In this document: positions 1 to 8,836 of the stretch, piece after piece
How the letters are laid out: the number at the start of each line of letters is the position of its first letter
How positions within the stretch are numbered: the first letter of the stretch is position 1
DNA from: Crossaster papposus
Taxonomy: Eukaryota; Echinodermata; Asteroidea; Velatida; Solasteridae
Assembly: GCA_037893245.1 (NCBI GenBank)
Contig: JBAIAA010000525.1
Span: 124,001 to 188,000, forward strand
Direction: 5' to 3'
DNA length: 64,000 nt
The notes under the pieces: model-generated
Databases searched by the model: none
What the model saw: only the letters and a program-made list of their open reading frames with translations
Told to the model about the DNA's origin: nothing
Position numbers and translations under genes: made by a program

Positions 1-194
1 GAAGCAACTTCTCACTCTACCTGATTCGTCTTAATATGTAACAATACAAAACATGAAGGGGACTGTAGTATTTGACGGATCAAAATCATAATCCTTTGTT
101 GAACAAAACATGGTTGCGTCTTGGCACCCACATTGTTTGGCATCTTCTTCGCTATGCTGGTCAGACACGCCTTTGAAACTTCCACATAAGGCAT

Positions 195-1140
195 TTATAC
201 CTGCGCAAAAGGTCAGATGGGAACCTCTTCAAACTGTCGACCAAAGTGCAGTTGAAGTGTCCCATGGACTTCCTGTTTGCAGACGATGCTGTTGTCACGG
301 CCCATACAGAAGAAAATACCACTAGACGCTCAAGAATGGCTTTGCTGCAGCATGCAAAAACTTCGGGCTTACTATCAGCCTCAAGGAAACACAGGTGATG
401 GGGCAGGACGTGGATATACCACCTTCCGCCAGCATTGGAGACTACGAGTTCGAAGCGGTGCAAGCGTTTGTGAATCTGATCGGCTTAACAATGTCCGACA
501 ACCTATCGTTTGAGTATAAGCCCAACAAGCGCATTCGAAAGGCTGCTACCACATTGTCCAGGCTCACGAAGAGAGTCGTGTTCAACAAGAAGCTGAAAGA
601 ATAATAGTATTTATACTATAAGGCATGCGTGGTGATTACACTCCTTTACTGCAGTGAAACATGGTCCTATACGCTCTAGACAAACACGGAGGCTGAACGT
701 TGTCCATCATGCTCAGCCGGCGACGCATCCTTGGCATCTCTTGTAGAAGCCGAACAGCACTGTACTTGAGAGAGCAGTAATTCAATACACGTATGCTTTC
801 CTCGAGTAGAGACGCCTGTGTTGGCTGGTTCACGTCTTTGTTTGGACGATGGCATTCCAAAAGACCTTCTATACGGAGAACTGTTAGAATGAAATCGGCT
901 AACTGACCGCCCCAGCTGCGGTTTAAAGGCGACTGCAAGCGCGACTTCAAGGCGCTGAACATGAACACTGATACCTGGGAGACAGTTGCTGCAGACACAG
1001 GTGCCTGGATACAGCAAGTTAGGAAAGCTTGTTGCAACAGGCTATTGGAAGGCGCATCCAGAGGAAGGCCAGGCTCCAGACAGACAGACCAGCTTCCGCC
1101 TTGTGGCAATTATTACCACTTTAACATTGGACTCAACAGT
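195..1140 (+). pseudogene. Decayed non-LTR retrotransposon (LINE) reverse-transcriptase C-terminal fragment
   Basis: Three frames together show a degraded LINE polymerase tail. From about 264 the frame reads FLFADDAVVTAHTEEN, the FADD form of the reverse-transcriptase catalytic box. From about 375 a second frame reads QVMGQDVDIPPSASIGDYEF and then KAATTLSRLTKRVVFNKKLKE, ending at a stop near 604. Further on, translations resembling ETWSYTL, RRRILGIS, CKRDFKALN and TWETVAADTGAW match the usual order of the segment after the palm in a LINE family common in marine invertebrates (recognised from memory). The N-terminal endonuclease and most of the palm are missing. Frame changes near 372 and 610 and several stops show that it is dead. 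It lies antisense to, and beyond, the last recognised lectin exon. Confidence 0.8.
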
Positions 1141-1380
1141 TACTGCATGCGCTGTTGATTAAAGGCATCCAGCGGAATAAAATATATGATCTTCCAGGAC
1201 GCGAACTTTTTTCCCGTAGGTTGGTGAGTCAAAATTTATGATGAGAAGTTTGGATGAGTTATGGATTAAATTAAAATGGATTCATCTGATTAAAACATGA
1301 CGTCACAGCATTGTTGTTATTTAGTTAATTTAGTTAACTAGTTACATACAATCACTTTAAAGAACAGCTGTTGTCGAGCT

Positions 1381-1455
1381 GCTATACGTAGTGTAGTGGA
1401 TAGTGTAATGTGCTATTGATCAAAGATCCCTGGTTCGAATCCTGCTGTAGGTCAC
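1381..1455 (+). repeat. tRNA-like sequence, probably a degenerate tRNA-derived SINE head
   Basis: The segment carries an A-box-like GTAGTGTAGTGGATAGTG and a B-box-like GGTTCGAATCC about 35 bases apart, the internal RNA polymerase III promoter layout of tRNA genes. The acceptor and T stems pair poorly when folded by eye, so it is more likely a decayed SINE head than a working tRNA gene. No clear SINE body or target-site duplication was seen. Confidence 0.35.
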
Positions 1456-1642
1456 CACGTTTTTCCTAGTCAAATTAGTATCTTTGGAGTATTTTAATTT
1501 TAGGGAAAAAAAGAACCTAGAACCTAAGTTTTGTACAGTGATCAATACAACTACTGAATAATTAATTAATTTGAACTCACCCACCTACTGAAAAAAACAA
1601 ATTCGCCTCCGGGACCGACGGATGCCAACTACTGCTAGACTT

Positions 1643-1648
1643 TTTATT
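1643..1648 (-). promoter_or_regulatory. Candidate poly(A) signal AATAAA for the lectin gene
   Basis: The minus strand reads TAATAAAAAG here, about 260 bases past the stop (near 1904) reached if lectin exon 4 reads through without splicing. It could mark the end of the transcript. A six-base signal in AT-rich DNA is weak evidence, and further exons cannot be excluded. Confidence 0.25.
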
Positions 1649-2043
1649 ATAATTTGCCGTAAAGTTACAGTAGTTTATCAGCTATCCAAAGGGTAACCGA
1701 ATAAAATACTGGTCAAAAGCTTACTGTTGTAGAGATATTAGTGACTATAAACTGTCTATAAAATTGGTCCTTCTGGCATGCTGTCATTCTAAAGAAAATG
1801 ACTCCGTTTCCAATAATAGCGTCCGGTAAAAATGATGGGCTAAGTTAAGTGAGACTTGGGGAAGTCTCATTCAAAAGTGACAGTGAGTAAGGCCGCGTCA
1901 GAATCACTTGTTTATGGCTATATGTTCGCCCGTTACAACTACGCGTGAGCAGCCGTAGACAATAGACATAACCGTAGCTCTGGAAGCCCGTTTCGGACAC
2001 GGCCTAAGCTCAGAGAAATGGAAGATCGAGCACAACGCTTTAC

Positions 2044-2217
2044 CTGCGGTCACCTGTGGCTGTGCAGTGGTAGTAATCCCGTCGTGTACAGCGGGCTTCT
2101 CACAAACCTTGTCCCAATTGAGGGGGCAGGGGCTGATGATGAGCTGAGGAGGCTGTTTTCTCTTCAATGTGACACACTGTGGAGATGTGGATGGCCACGG
2201 GTTATTAGGAGCCCAGT
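2044..2217 (-). CDS. C-type lectin-like gene, exon 4: C-terminal part of the domain plus a Thr-rich linker
   Basis: The exon follows an acceptor with a branch-like TTCTAAC and the tract GTCATTGTGTTGCAG. It reads WAPNNPWPSTSPQCVTL, then LIISPCPLNWDKVCEKPA, which fits the end of a C-type lectin domain: the W-x-P-N turn, the xCVxL strand, and the two final cysteines with the closing CE. Where calcium-binding lectins carry EPN/QPD and WND, this copy has APN and no WND. After the domain comes a short linker, HDGITTTAQPQVTA. Two donors are possible: GTAAAG after 2044 (phase 1) or GTGACC after 2054 (phase 0). Without splicing the frame stays open to a stop near 1904, so this may instead be the last exon. 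Confidence 0.7.
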
Positions 2218-2340
2218 CTGCAACACAATGACATGTCGAGTTAGAAATGTCGGCGATCAAACAAATTATACCGTGGAAAATAACGTTTTCTGTTTCTTTT
2301 CTAGGTTACTGCACTTTAACGTGGATATCTTTTGATCAAC

Positions 2341-3255
2341 TCAACACCCAACGATTCGCGCCACGATTGAAATCGTGGTCTTAATCGTGGAGTAATCGTG
2401 GTGATTCTATCAGATCTTATCAGATCTTGAGGTCAGTCGTGGCAATCGTGTTGATCGTAGAGCATTTTTCTGACGGTTCCAACATTTTCTACGATCAACA
2501 CGATTAATTTTCAAACGTGATCATCGCATCAGATCGTAATGGATCGTAACAAAGCGCGAAAGATCGAATCTAATCGTGCTTCAAAATCGTGGTGATCGGG
2601 ATCAACCTTGGACAAGACAAACTCCACCTCTGTTGAGATGCGCTGCGCGATCTGATTGTGGGTTATAGTCTTCTCTCTGTAGAAGTTCAAGAAACAACGA
2701 AGTCCATGGTCAGTCGGGATGTATATATACCCGTTGGGGTCCAATCGTGGCTCAAATCGTGATCACTCTCAATCCCGATCGTGAAAGACATCGCGACCAC
2801 AATCATATCTGCGCACCGGTTCGTATCGTTTCGTATCGGTTCGTATCGGATCGTATCGGATCGTATCGGATCGTATCGGATCGTATCGGATCGTATCGGA
2901 TCGTATCGGATCGTATCGGATCGTATCGGATCGTATCGGAACGTATCGGAACGTATCGGAACGTACCAGATCGTCCCAAATCGGGGACCCCGATTGTGCT
3001 GATCGTGTCAGATCGGGACCTAATCGGGGACTCAATTGGGACAATCCTATCGGAACGTATCTGATCGTATCTGAACGAATGACCAGATTGTGCCAGATCG
3101 TGTCACCTGAAATTGACCAATCGTGACTATATCGCATCCAAGCGCACCCAATCGTACCAGAACGTATCGACGCGCATCAACTCGTATCTAAACGTAACAT
3201 TTCAGAAAAGGAAACGAACATTCCACGATCAGCTACGAATGGCCAATCGTGGCGT
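2341..3255. repeat. ATCGTG-word-rich repeat region in lectin intron 3
   Basis: Variants of AATCGTGG, GATCGTG and their complements recur throughout, for example near 2355-2405, 2440-2510, 2540-2600, 2740-2790 and 2990-3250. Similar words reappear at 4340-4372, just beyond the adjacent GGCCCTGTCACA element, so that element may have inserted into a larger ATCGTG-rich repeat. I see no clean terminal repeats. A 71-codon minus-strand frame at 2529-2744 lies inside and matches nothing I recognise. Confidence 0.55.
2821..2970. repeat. 10-bp minisatellite (TCGTATCGGA), 15 copies
   Basis: Fifteen head-to-tail decamers in strict 10-bp register. The central ten are identical, the first two end GTT and GGT, and the last three start with A. 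Drift at the edges and identity in the middle are typical of a tandem array growing by slippage or unequal exchange. It lies in intron 3 of the lectin gene. Confidence 0.95.
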
Positions 3256-3260
3256 TCGTA

Positions 3261-4307
3261 ATGGCCCTGTCACACCAGATCAATTTAGGCCAACGCGTGA
3301 GTAACGTGTTGTAATTTTGGCAACACGCTGGCAAACGCTGACCAACGCTAGGCCAGCGTTAGCAACACGCTGAGCGCGTTACTCACACGCTGGGATACGC
3401 TGTCACACGCTGGGGAAAACTGCACACGCACTGACTGCACACGCTGGCGGCGCGTTCGAGGTTCGTTACTCACGCGTCGAACACGCTAGACGATCGTTAT
3501 CAACCCGCTACTCACACGCTGGTGTACGCTGGCGTACGCTGGTGACACGCTGGTTATGGCCCTGCCACAACATAACGTTTTAGGCCAATGCATGAGTAGC
3601 GCGTTAAAAAAATATTTGATACGCTGGCAATCGCTAAACTTTCACAGAAAAAAGTCAAGTGGAACCGTGATTTTAGCGTGTCCATACAGGTTGATAACGG
3701 GTTCATAGCGTATGCCAGCGCGTGAGTAGCGTGTGTGGAACGCGCTCAGCGTGTGAGGAACGCATCACTGATTTATAGTAAAAATACGACAGCGGGTCGC
3801 CAGCGTGTGAGTAGTGGGTTGGTAACCATCGTCTAGCGCGTTCGACGCGTGAGTAACGACCTTCCTGCGCGCCGCCAGCGTGTGCAGTCACACGCTGGCA
3901 AACGCTGAAAATTGTAGGTATGTTGAAAAATGTATTTTTTCCTCAGCGTGTGACAGCGTGTTCCAGCGTGTGGGTAACGCGCTCAGCGTGTTGCGAACGG
4001 GCCATTACTGTAGTAGCGCGTCGGCTTTTTATACAACTAATCATGTGGTCGTTACCGTAAGCCGGCGCGCGTTGGACCGCACTACTCATGCGCTGGGCAG
4101 TCGTTCATCAGTCGTTGAGCACGTTACTAACGCGTTATTTACGCGCTGGCGAACGCTATGAACCCGTTATCAACGCATTATGGATACGCTAAAATCACGG
4201 TTCCACTTGACTTTTTCTGTGGAAGTTCAGCGTTTGCCAGCGTATCAACTATTTTTTAACGCGCTACTCGCGCGTTGGCCTAAAACGTTCTGGTGTGACA
4301 GGGCCAT
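3261..4307. mobile_element. Terminal-inverted-repeat element, ATGGCCCTGTCACA family, copy 1
   Basis: The left end reads ATGGCCCTGTCACACCAG and the right end is its reverse complement, CTGGTGTGACAGGGCCAT; similarity runs on into AACGTTTTAGGCCAACGCG. A further internal left end lies near 3557 and a truncated internal GGGCCAT near 4003. The interior is a lattice of CACACGCTGG and CAGCGTGT words with no coding capacity, so it is non-autonomous. The same composite lies at 7672-8836 in the opposite orientation. No clear target-site duplication was found, so the superfamily is unassigned. Confidence 0.8.
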
Positions 4308-4319
4308 AACGGATCGCAC

Positions 4320-4800
4320 GACAGTGGGAACCTAGCAGTATTTGACAGTGCGCCACGATCCGACACGATTGATAGTCCAGCTCCCTCAATCACACTGTGG
4401 TCTTTGCAAACTGCTTAAATGAGGCGTGATCTTTTTGTGCAAATTCGACCATTCGAATAGGCATAGCGTCTTCAGGCAGTTAACTACCCATTCAGAGGGC
4501 GCGCTGGCCTGCGTTGCATATATAATTAGCGCTGATTCACAAGGAATTTCGTGCGGGAGCGTATTACGTGTTGATAACCGCAGATCTGCGATCGCTGATT
4601 GGCTCCCTAGGATTAGGAAAGCCTGCGGCGAAATAAGCAAAACATATAAACCGCAAGATGCAATTTGCAAAGGTAAATGTGCGAGTTAGGGAGCTGGTCT
4701 ATAATCGTGTTTTTAGCGGCGGGCGCGCGCAGTGCATGCAGAGAATACGGGATGTGCACAATACAATATACATGTATAGGGCATTCGTCTTTGGCAAAGA
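4320..4800. other. Remainder of lectin intron 3, no feature seen
   Basis: This is the part of intron 3 nearest exon 3. Apart from a few ATCGTG-type words at 4340-4372, I see no repeat, motif or convincing reading frame. The short frames here lack recognisable content. Confidence 0.4.
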
Positions 4801-4810
4801 CTACACCTAC

Positions 4811-4947
4811 CCCAGAAGCCACTTTTATCGGACGCGCTGTTGTAGTAACGTCCACTAGCGCCCCCACACGTCACCTTGAGGCCGTTGCTGCTGGTTTTAC
4901 ACCACAGATAGACAAAGACTCCCCAGGGAATGGTGTCAACGGCAAAT
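4811..4947 (-). CDS. C-type lectin-like gene, exon 3: central part of the domain
   Basis: The acceptor is GTTATCTTCCTCCACAG and the donor is TGGG|GTAGGT. The 137-bp exon carries 45 whole codons plus 1 nt on the left and 1 nt on the right, matching the phases of exons 2 and 4. It reads FAVDTIPWGVFVYLWCK, then LKVTCGGASG, and ends DKSGFW. In a C-type lectin domain this is the strand after the second helix and the long loop. The WC and TC cysteines could make a loop disulfide beyond the two canonical ones. Taken alone it would not be recognised; the case rests on splice sites, phases and its place between two clear domain halves. Confidence 0.65.
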
Positions 4948-4987
4948 CTGTGGAGGAAGATAACAAACCCTAGTCGAAATACCCTTA

Positions 4988-5300
4988 CACTAGGAATAGG
5001 CATGATATGATTTTGCATTCAAAGCGGACACGGCCAGTAGCAGGAAGTGATTTCAACAAAAGATTTCCAAAATCACATCCAAATGTTCCAAAATCACATT
5101 CTCAGACCAAATTCACATCATAGGTTAAGTCGTTAAAGTTCAATTTGCATTTTAACGACCTTTTCCAGGATGTGAATGTGGACTAGGGATGTGATTTTGG
5201 AGCATTTGGATGTGATTTTAAAAATCTTTTGTTGAAATCACATCCTGCTACTGGCCCTGTCCGCTTTGAATGAAAAATCACACTATGCCCATTTCTAGTG
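4988..5300. mobile_element. 313-bp near-palindromic MITE/foldback element in lectin intron 2
   Basis: The left arm (CACTAGGAATAGGCATGATA...) and the right arm are near-complete reverse complements from end to end. They share AAAGCGGACA, GGCCAGTAGCAGGA, GTGATTTCAACAAAAGAT and AAAATCACATCCAAATG, and they meet in a small central palindrome around GTCGTTAAAG/TTTAACGAC near 5125-5160. There is no reading frame. It takes up about 60% of intron 2 and ends about 40 bases from the exon 3 acceptor. As RNA it would fold into one long hairpin. Confidence 0.9.
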
Positions 5301-5458
5301 ATAGCGGTGGCAGGCGAATAAATCGTTACGACAATCTGACGCCAATCAGATTCATTCTGAGCATTGCTCAAGATACCCACACCTTACTCTCTCCCCACCT
5401 CCTCTCGCTTTCCAGAGGTGCACAAGGACCCCACCCATGGGTTACCTAATCATCTTAC

Positions 5459-5633
5459 ATTGCTTCTTCCAAGGAGTCCAACAGAAGCAGATGTCCCCCT
5501 ATATCCGTGCAGATGCTGTCCGCATTTTGGTAACCGGTGCCGTTGCCGTATTTAATATGGTCATCGTACGGTATACTGAATATGTAGCAGGAACCACCCC
5601 ACTCTATCCAACCGGCATCGGGGCAGGTGTAAC
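5459..5633 (-). CDS. C-type lectin-like gene, exon 2: N-terminal half of the domain
   Basis: The 175-bp exon begins after ...GAAAACTACAG and ends at AT|GTAAGA, a strong donor. It reads YTCPDAGWIEWGGSCYIFS, later ADSICTDIGG, and ends HLLLLDSLEEA. This is the classic start of a long-form C-type lectin domain: the CPxxW...SCY hairpin, the A-x-x-x-C helix cysteine, then GGHL and the acidic SLEE segment. The open frame continues past both splice sites but loses domain similarity there. It begins with 2 nt that complete the codon opened by exon 1, so a signal peptide would lead straight into the domain. Confidence 0.8.
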
Positions 5634-5849
5634 CTGTAGTTTTCAAGTTTTGTGGGGAAAACAAGAACATTTGTTTACATTGGTTTACGTGTATTTTGTT
5701 GTTGTAATAATCAATCACAAGTCGACCCCAAGTCAATCCAAGAGTCTAATTAAACGAACAATGAATTATAATATTCAATGACAAAGTAATGCATTTTGTA
5801 ACAGTTAACTTTAAAAAAAAATGTGAACCAACCAGACTGGATGACTTGT

Positions 5850-5975
5850 AATTGGCTCGTTATTGGTTCGTGGTTGGCTTATGGTTGGCTCGTAGTTGGC
5901 TCTTGATTGGCTCGTGATTGGCTCGTGATTGGCTCGTGATTGGCTCGTGATTGGCTCGTGATTGGCTCGTGATTG
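5850..5975. repeat. 11-bp minisatellite (ATTGGCTCGTG), about 11 copies
   Basis: Head-to-tail 11-mers, diverged at the left (ATTGGTTCGTG, GTTGGCTTATG) and identical in the last six. It sits in intron 1 of the lectin gene, about 220 bases upstream of exon 2. Confidence 0.93.
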
Positions 5976-6294
5976 ACTTTTCAAAACTCGGTTACAGCAT
6001 GATTACAATATTGTGAATGTTACTGGTATAGGAATATAAACAAAGCAGCATAAAATATCCCTACACCGTCTTCAGTGCAGTTTCCACATCATGATAAATT
6101 CATTGGCGAAACAGAGTCTAATTAATCTGAGACAAGTTACACATTTTAATGTCAATACTTTGAACCAGAAAAAGATGTCTGTGTTTATACATACATGCAT
6201 AATGCATTCAATCAACTGAAGAGACTATGGCTATTCAGCAAGTCACATTACTGTAGAACAGTGACGCTTAAAGGGGATCTACAAGCAGGCCAAA

Positions 6295-6790
6295 ATGACT
6301 ACTCATAAAGATATAATTGAAGTCAATATCCCTCTGTCAGATACGGAGATAAAACATACACTTAAACTTGAACTTGAAGGAAAATATAAACAATCTTGGA
6401 CAGAAACTAAATCTTCTGACCTTAAAGAGGTTTTAAAAAAGGCCAAGCTACATTTCAAATGTTTAGACCTTCAACGATGGAATAATAATAATAATAATAC
6501 AAAGTTCTTATAAAGCGCACATATCCTAGACACTAGAACAAGGCGCTGAACAGACATGACAAGAATTAACAATAATCAGATTAATGAGCTCTGAACAGTT
6601 CAGTCTTCAACAGTTTTTTAAATAAGACATTCTTCACAGATTGAGACTTGGAGTTTGCAGAAACTTAAATGGCTTTCTTTATAAGATGGGGAAACATGCA
6701 GATGGAAAATGTGACACATGTATAACCTGTATGACGACGTCAAGCACTTTCTCATTAAGTGCCCAAAATCCCCAAAACAAAAGAACAATC
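6295..6790 (+). pseudogene. Decayed LINE fragment (C-terminal zinc-knuckle region), interrupted by another repeat
   Basis: The first frame (6295-6513) reads DIIEVNIPLSDTEIKHTLK, then LEGKYKQSW, like the stretch after the RNase H/thumb of several LINE polymerases. From 6641 the frame reads RLGVCRNLNGFLYKMGKHAD, then KCDTC, and a shifted frame continues VKHFLIKCP. That gives the usual C-x2-C...H-x4-C ending of LINE ORF2 proteins. Between the two parts, at about 6480-6600, lies an AAT-repeat followed by CAAAGTTCTTATAAAGCGCACATATCC and GGCGCTGAACAG, which resembles a short interspersed repeat. Stops and frameshifts show decay. Confidence 0.65.
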
Positions 6791-6842
6791 TACAAAAAAA
6801 AACGTAGACTTTCAAATTTTCAAATGAACTGAGATAAATCAT

Positions 6843-7671
6843 TAGGAAAATATTTAAATGTGCACGAAATAATTAATTTCATCCAAAATGTAATATCAAC
6901 ATATCATTAACAGCTTCCTATATATTCTTTTCTTTCATACATACGTTCTGTCTTTCCTTTTGATCTCTGGGATTGTTTGAGTTATTGCCTATCTATTGAG
7001 GGATAGGTAGTGATTCACCAGACATCTTTGCAACTTACTTGGTCTTCCCCCGTGTGGGTGTTGTGGACTTTACAAATCACCCGGCTGTTCCCGGCACTTA
7101 AACTGCTAGCACACAATCCGGCCCTGCAGGGTATTCTTCAACAGTTGCATTGTGCTTGATGAATCACTGGCCTCCTCCCAGCTCGTATACATTGCCTCCG
7201 TTTGAATATGTTGTTTCCGTTCGTTCTCTATCAGGCTCTGTTATTATACCTTTGTTTAAGGCACATAGGGCACGTAGTACGCTGGAAGTGCCAACCTAAC
7301 CTACAACAACATCAGAAACAACAACCCAAGACGTTTAAATATTAAAATTACTATTTCCCTCCTGACATTTATTAACAAATATATGCCTGCTCCTCATATT
7401 ACCTGCAGTCCGATTACCTGCGCCTACCCTATTTGTGTGGGAAGAATATCCATGGCAACTATCTTATACCAATACTTGACAAAGACATCGACAAGGTCAT
7501 AAACAGCGTGTTCAGTTACTCACCCGCGCTTACTGGTGTCTCTAAATCGGGGAACGGTTGTACATGCACCTGCGCATTTCGATGCCGCATTAATAGAGTT
7601 GCCGCGATTCGTTGATAAATCTCTAAAGTCAAGTGAGCGCCAAATTGAACGGTGTCGCGCCTACCCGAGTA
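6843..7671. other. Intron 1 sequence with no recognisable feature
   Basis: No convincing frame, RNA gene or terminal repeat was seen. The stretch from about 6990 to 7310 is GC-richer than its surroundings and may be an old unclassified repeat. Confidence 0.3.
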
Positions 7672-8836
7672 ATGGCCCTGTCACACTAGAACGTTTTAGG
7701 CCAACGCGTGAGTAGCGCGTTAAAAATAGTTGATACGCTGGCAAACGCTGAACTTCCACAGAAAAAGTCAAGTGGAACCGTGATTTCAGCGTGTCCATAA
7801 CGCGTTGTTAACGGGTTCAATGCGTTCGCCAGCGCGTGAGAAACGCGTTAGTAACGCGCTCGACGACTGATGAACGACTGCCCAGCGCGTGAGTAGCGCG
7901 TTCCAACGCGCGCCAGCGTACTGCAACGACCACATGGTTAGTTGTATAAAAAGCCGACACGCTACTACACTAATGGCCCTGTCACACCAGAACGTTTTAG
8001 GCCAACGTGTTGGAATTTCGGTAACACGCGGGTAAACGTTGACGAACGCTAGGCCAGCGTTCGCAACACGCTAAGCGCGTTACCCACACGCTGGAACACG
8101 CTGTCACACGCTGAGGCAAAAAAATACATTTTTCAACATACCTACAATTTTCAGCGTTTGTCAGCGTATGAATGCACACGCTGGCGGCGGGCGGGATGGT
8201 CGTTACTCACGCGTCGAACGAGCTAGACGATCGTTACCAACCCACTACTCACACGCTGGCGACCCGCTGTCGTATTTTTACTATAAATCAGTGATACGTT
8301 CCTCACACGCTGAGCGCGTTCCTCACACGGTACTCACGCGCTGGCATACGCTATGAACCCGTAATCAACCTGTATGGACACGCTGAAATCACGGTTCAAC
8401 TTGACTTTTTCTGTGAAAGTTCAGCGATTGCCAGCGTATCAACTATTTTTAACGCGCTACTCATGCATTGGCCTAAAACGTTCTGGGGTGACAGGGCCAT
8501 AACCAGCGTGTCGCCAGAGTACGCCAGCGTACGCCAGCGTGCGCCAGCGTGTGTGTAGCGGGTTGATAACGATCGTCTAGCGTGTTCGACGCGTGAGTAA
8601 CAAACCTCCAACGCTCCGCCAGCGTGTGCAAAACGCTGGCAAACGCTGGAAATTGTATGTATGTAGGAAACAATATGTTTTCCTCAGCGTGTGATAGCAT
8701 GTCCCAGCGCGCTAGTAACGCGCTCAGCGTGTTGCTAACGCTGGCCTAGCGTTGGTCAGCGTTTGCCAGCGTGTTGCCAAAATTACAACACGTTGCTCAC
8801 GCGTTGGCCTAAAATGGTCTGGTGTGACAGGGCCAT
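7672..8836. mobile_element. Terminal-inverted-repeat element, ATGGCCCTGTCACA family, copy 2
   Basis: Four terminal motifs are present: left ends at 7672 and 7973, right ends at 8500 and 8836. By subterminal sequence the 7672 end pairs with the 8500 end (GTTAAAAATAGTTGATACGC, then AAAAGTCAAGT), while the 7973 end pairs with the 8836 end (GGCCAGCGTT, CAACACGCT). The two inverted-repeat pairs are therefore interlocked rather than nested. The whole composite matches 3261-4307 reversed: 7672-7978 corresponds to 4003-4307, and 8500-8836 to 3261-3555. Some repeat-driven open frames occur, but nothing resembles a transposase. Confidence 0.8.

Noticed and set aside
1741..1785. A short terminal lectin exon after an acceptor-like TTTTCTTTAG on the minus strand
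   Set aside because: It would add only about ten codons before a stop and fits only one of the two exon 4 donors; too weak to annotate.
2018..2335. Plus-strand 105-codon frame
   Set aside because: It is antisense to lectin exon 4 and its acceptor; the minus-strand reading explains the conservation better.
2529..2744. 71-codon minus-strand frame in the ATCGTG-rich region
   Set aside because: It has natural-looking composition but no recognisable domain, sits inside repeats, and its phase cannot be tied to the lectin exons.
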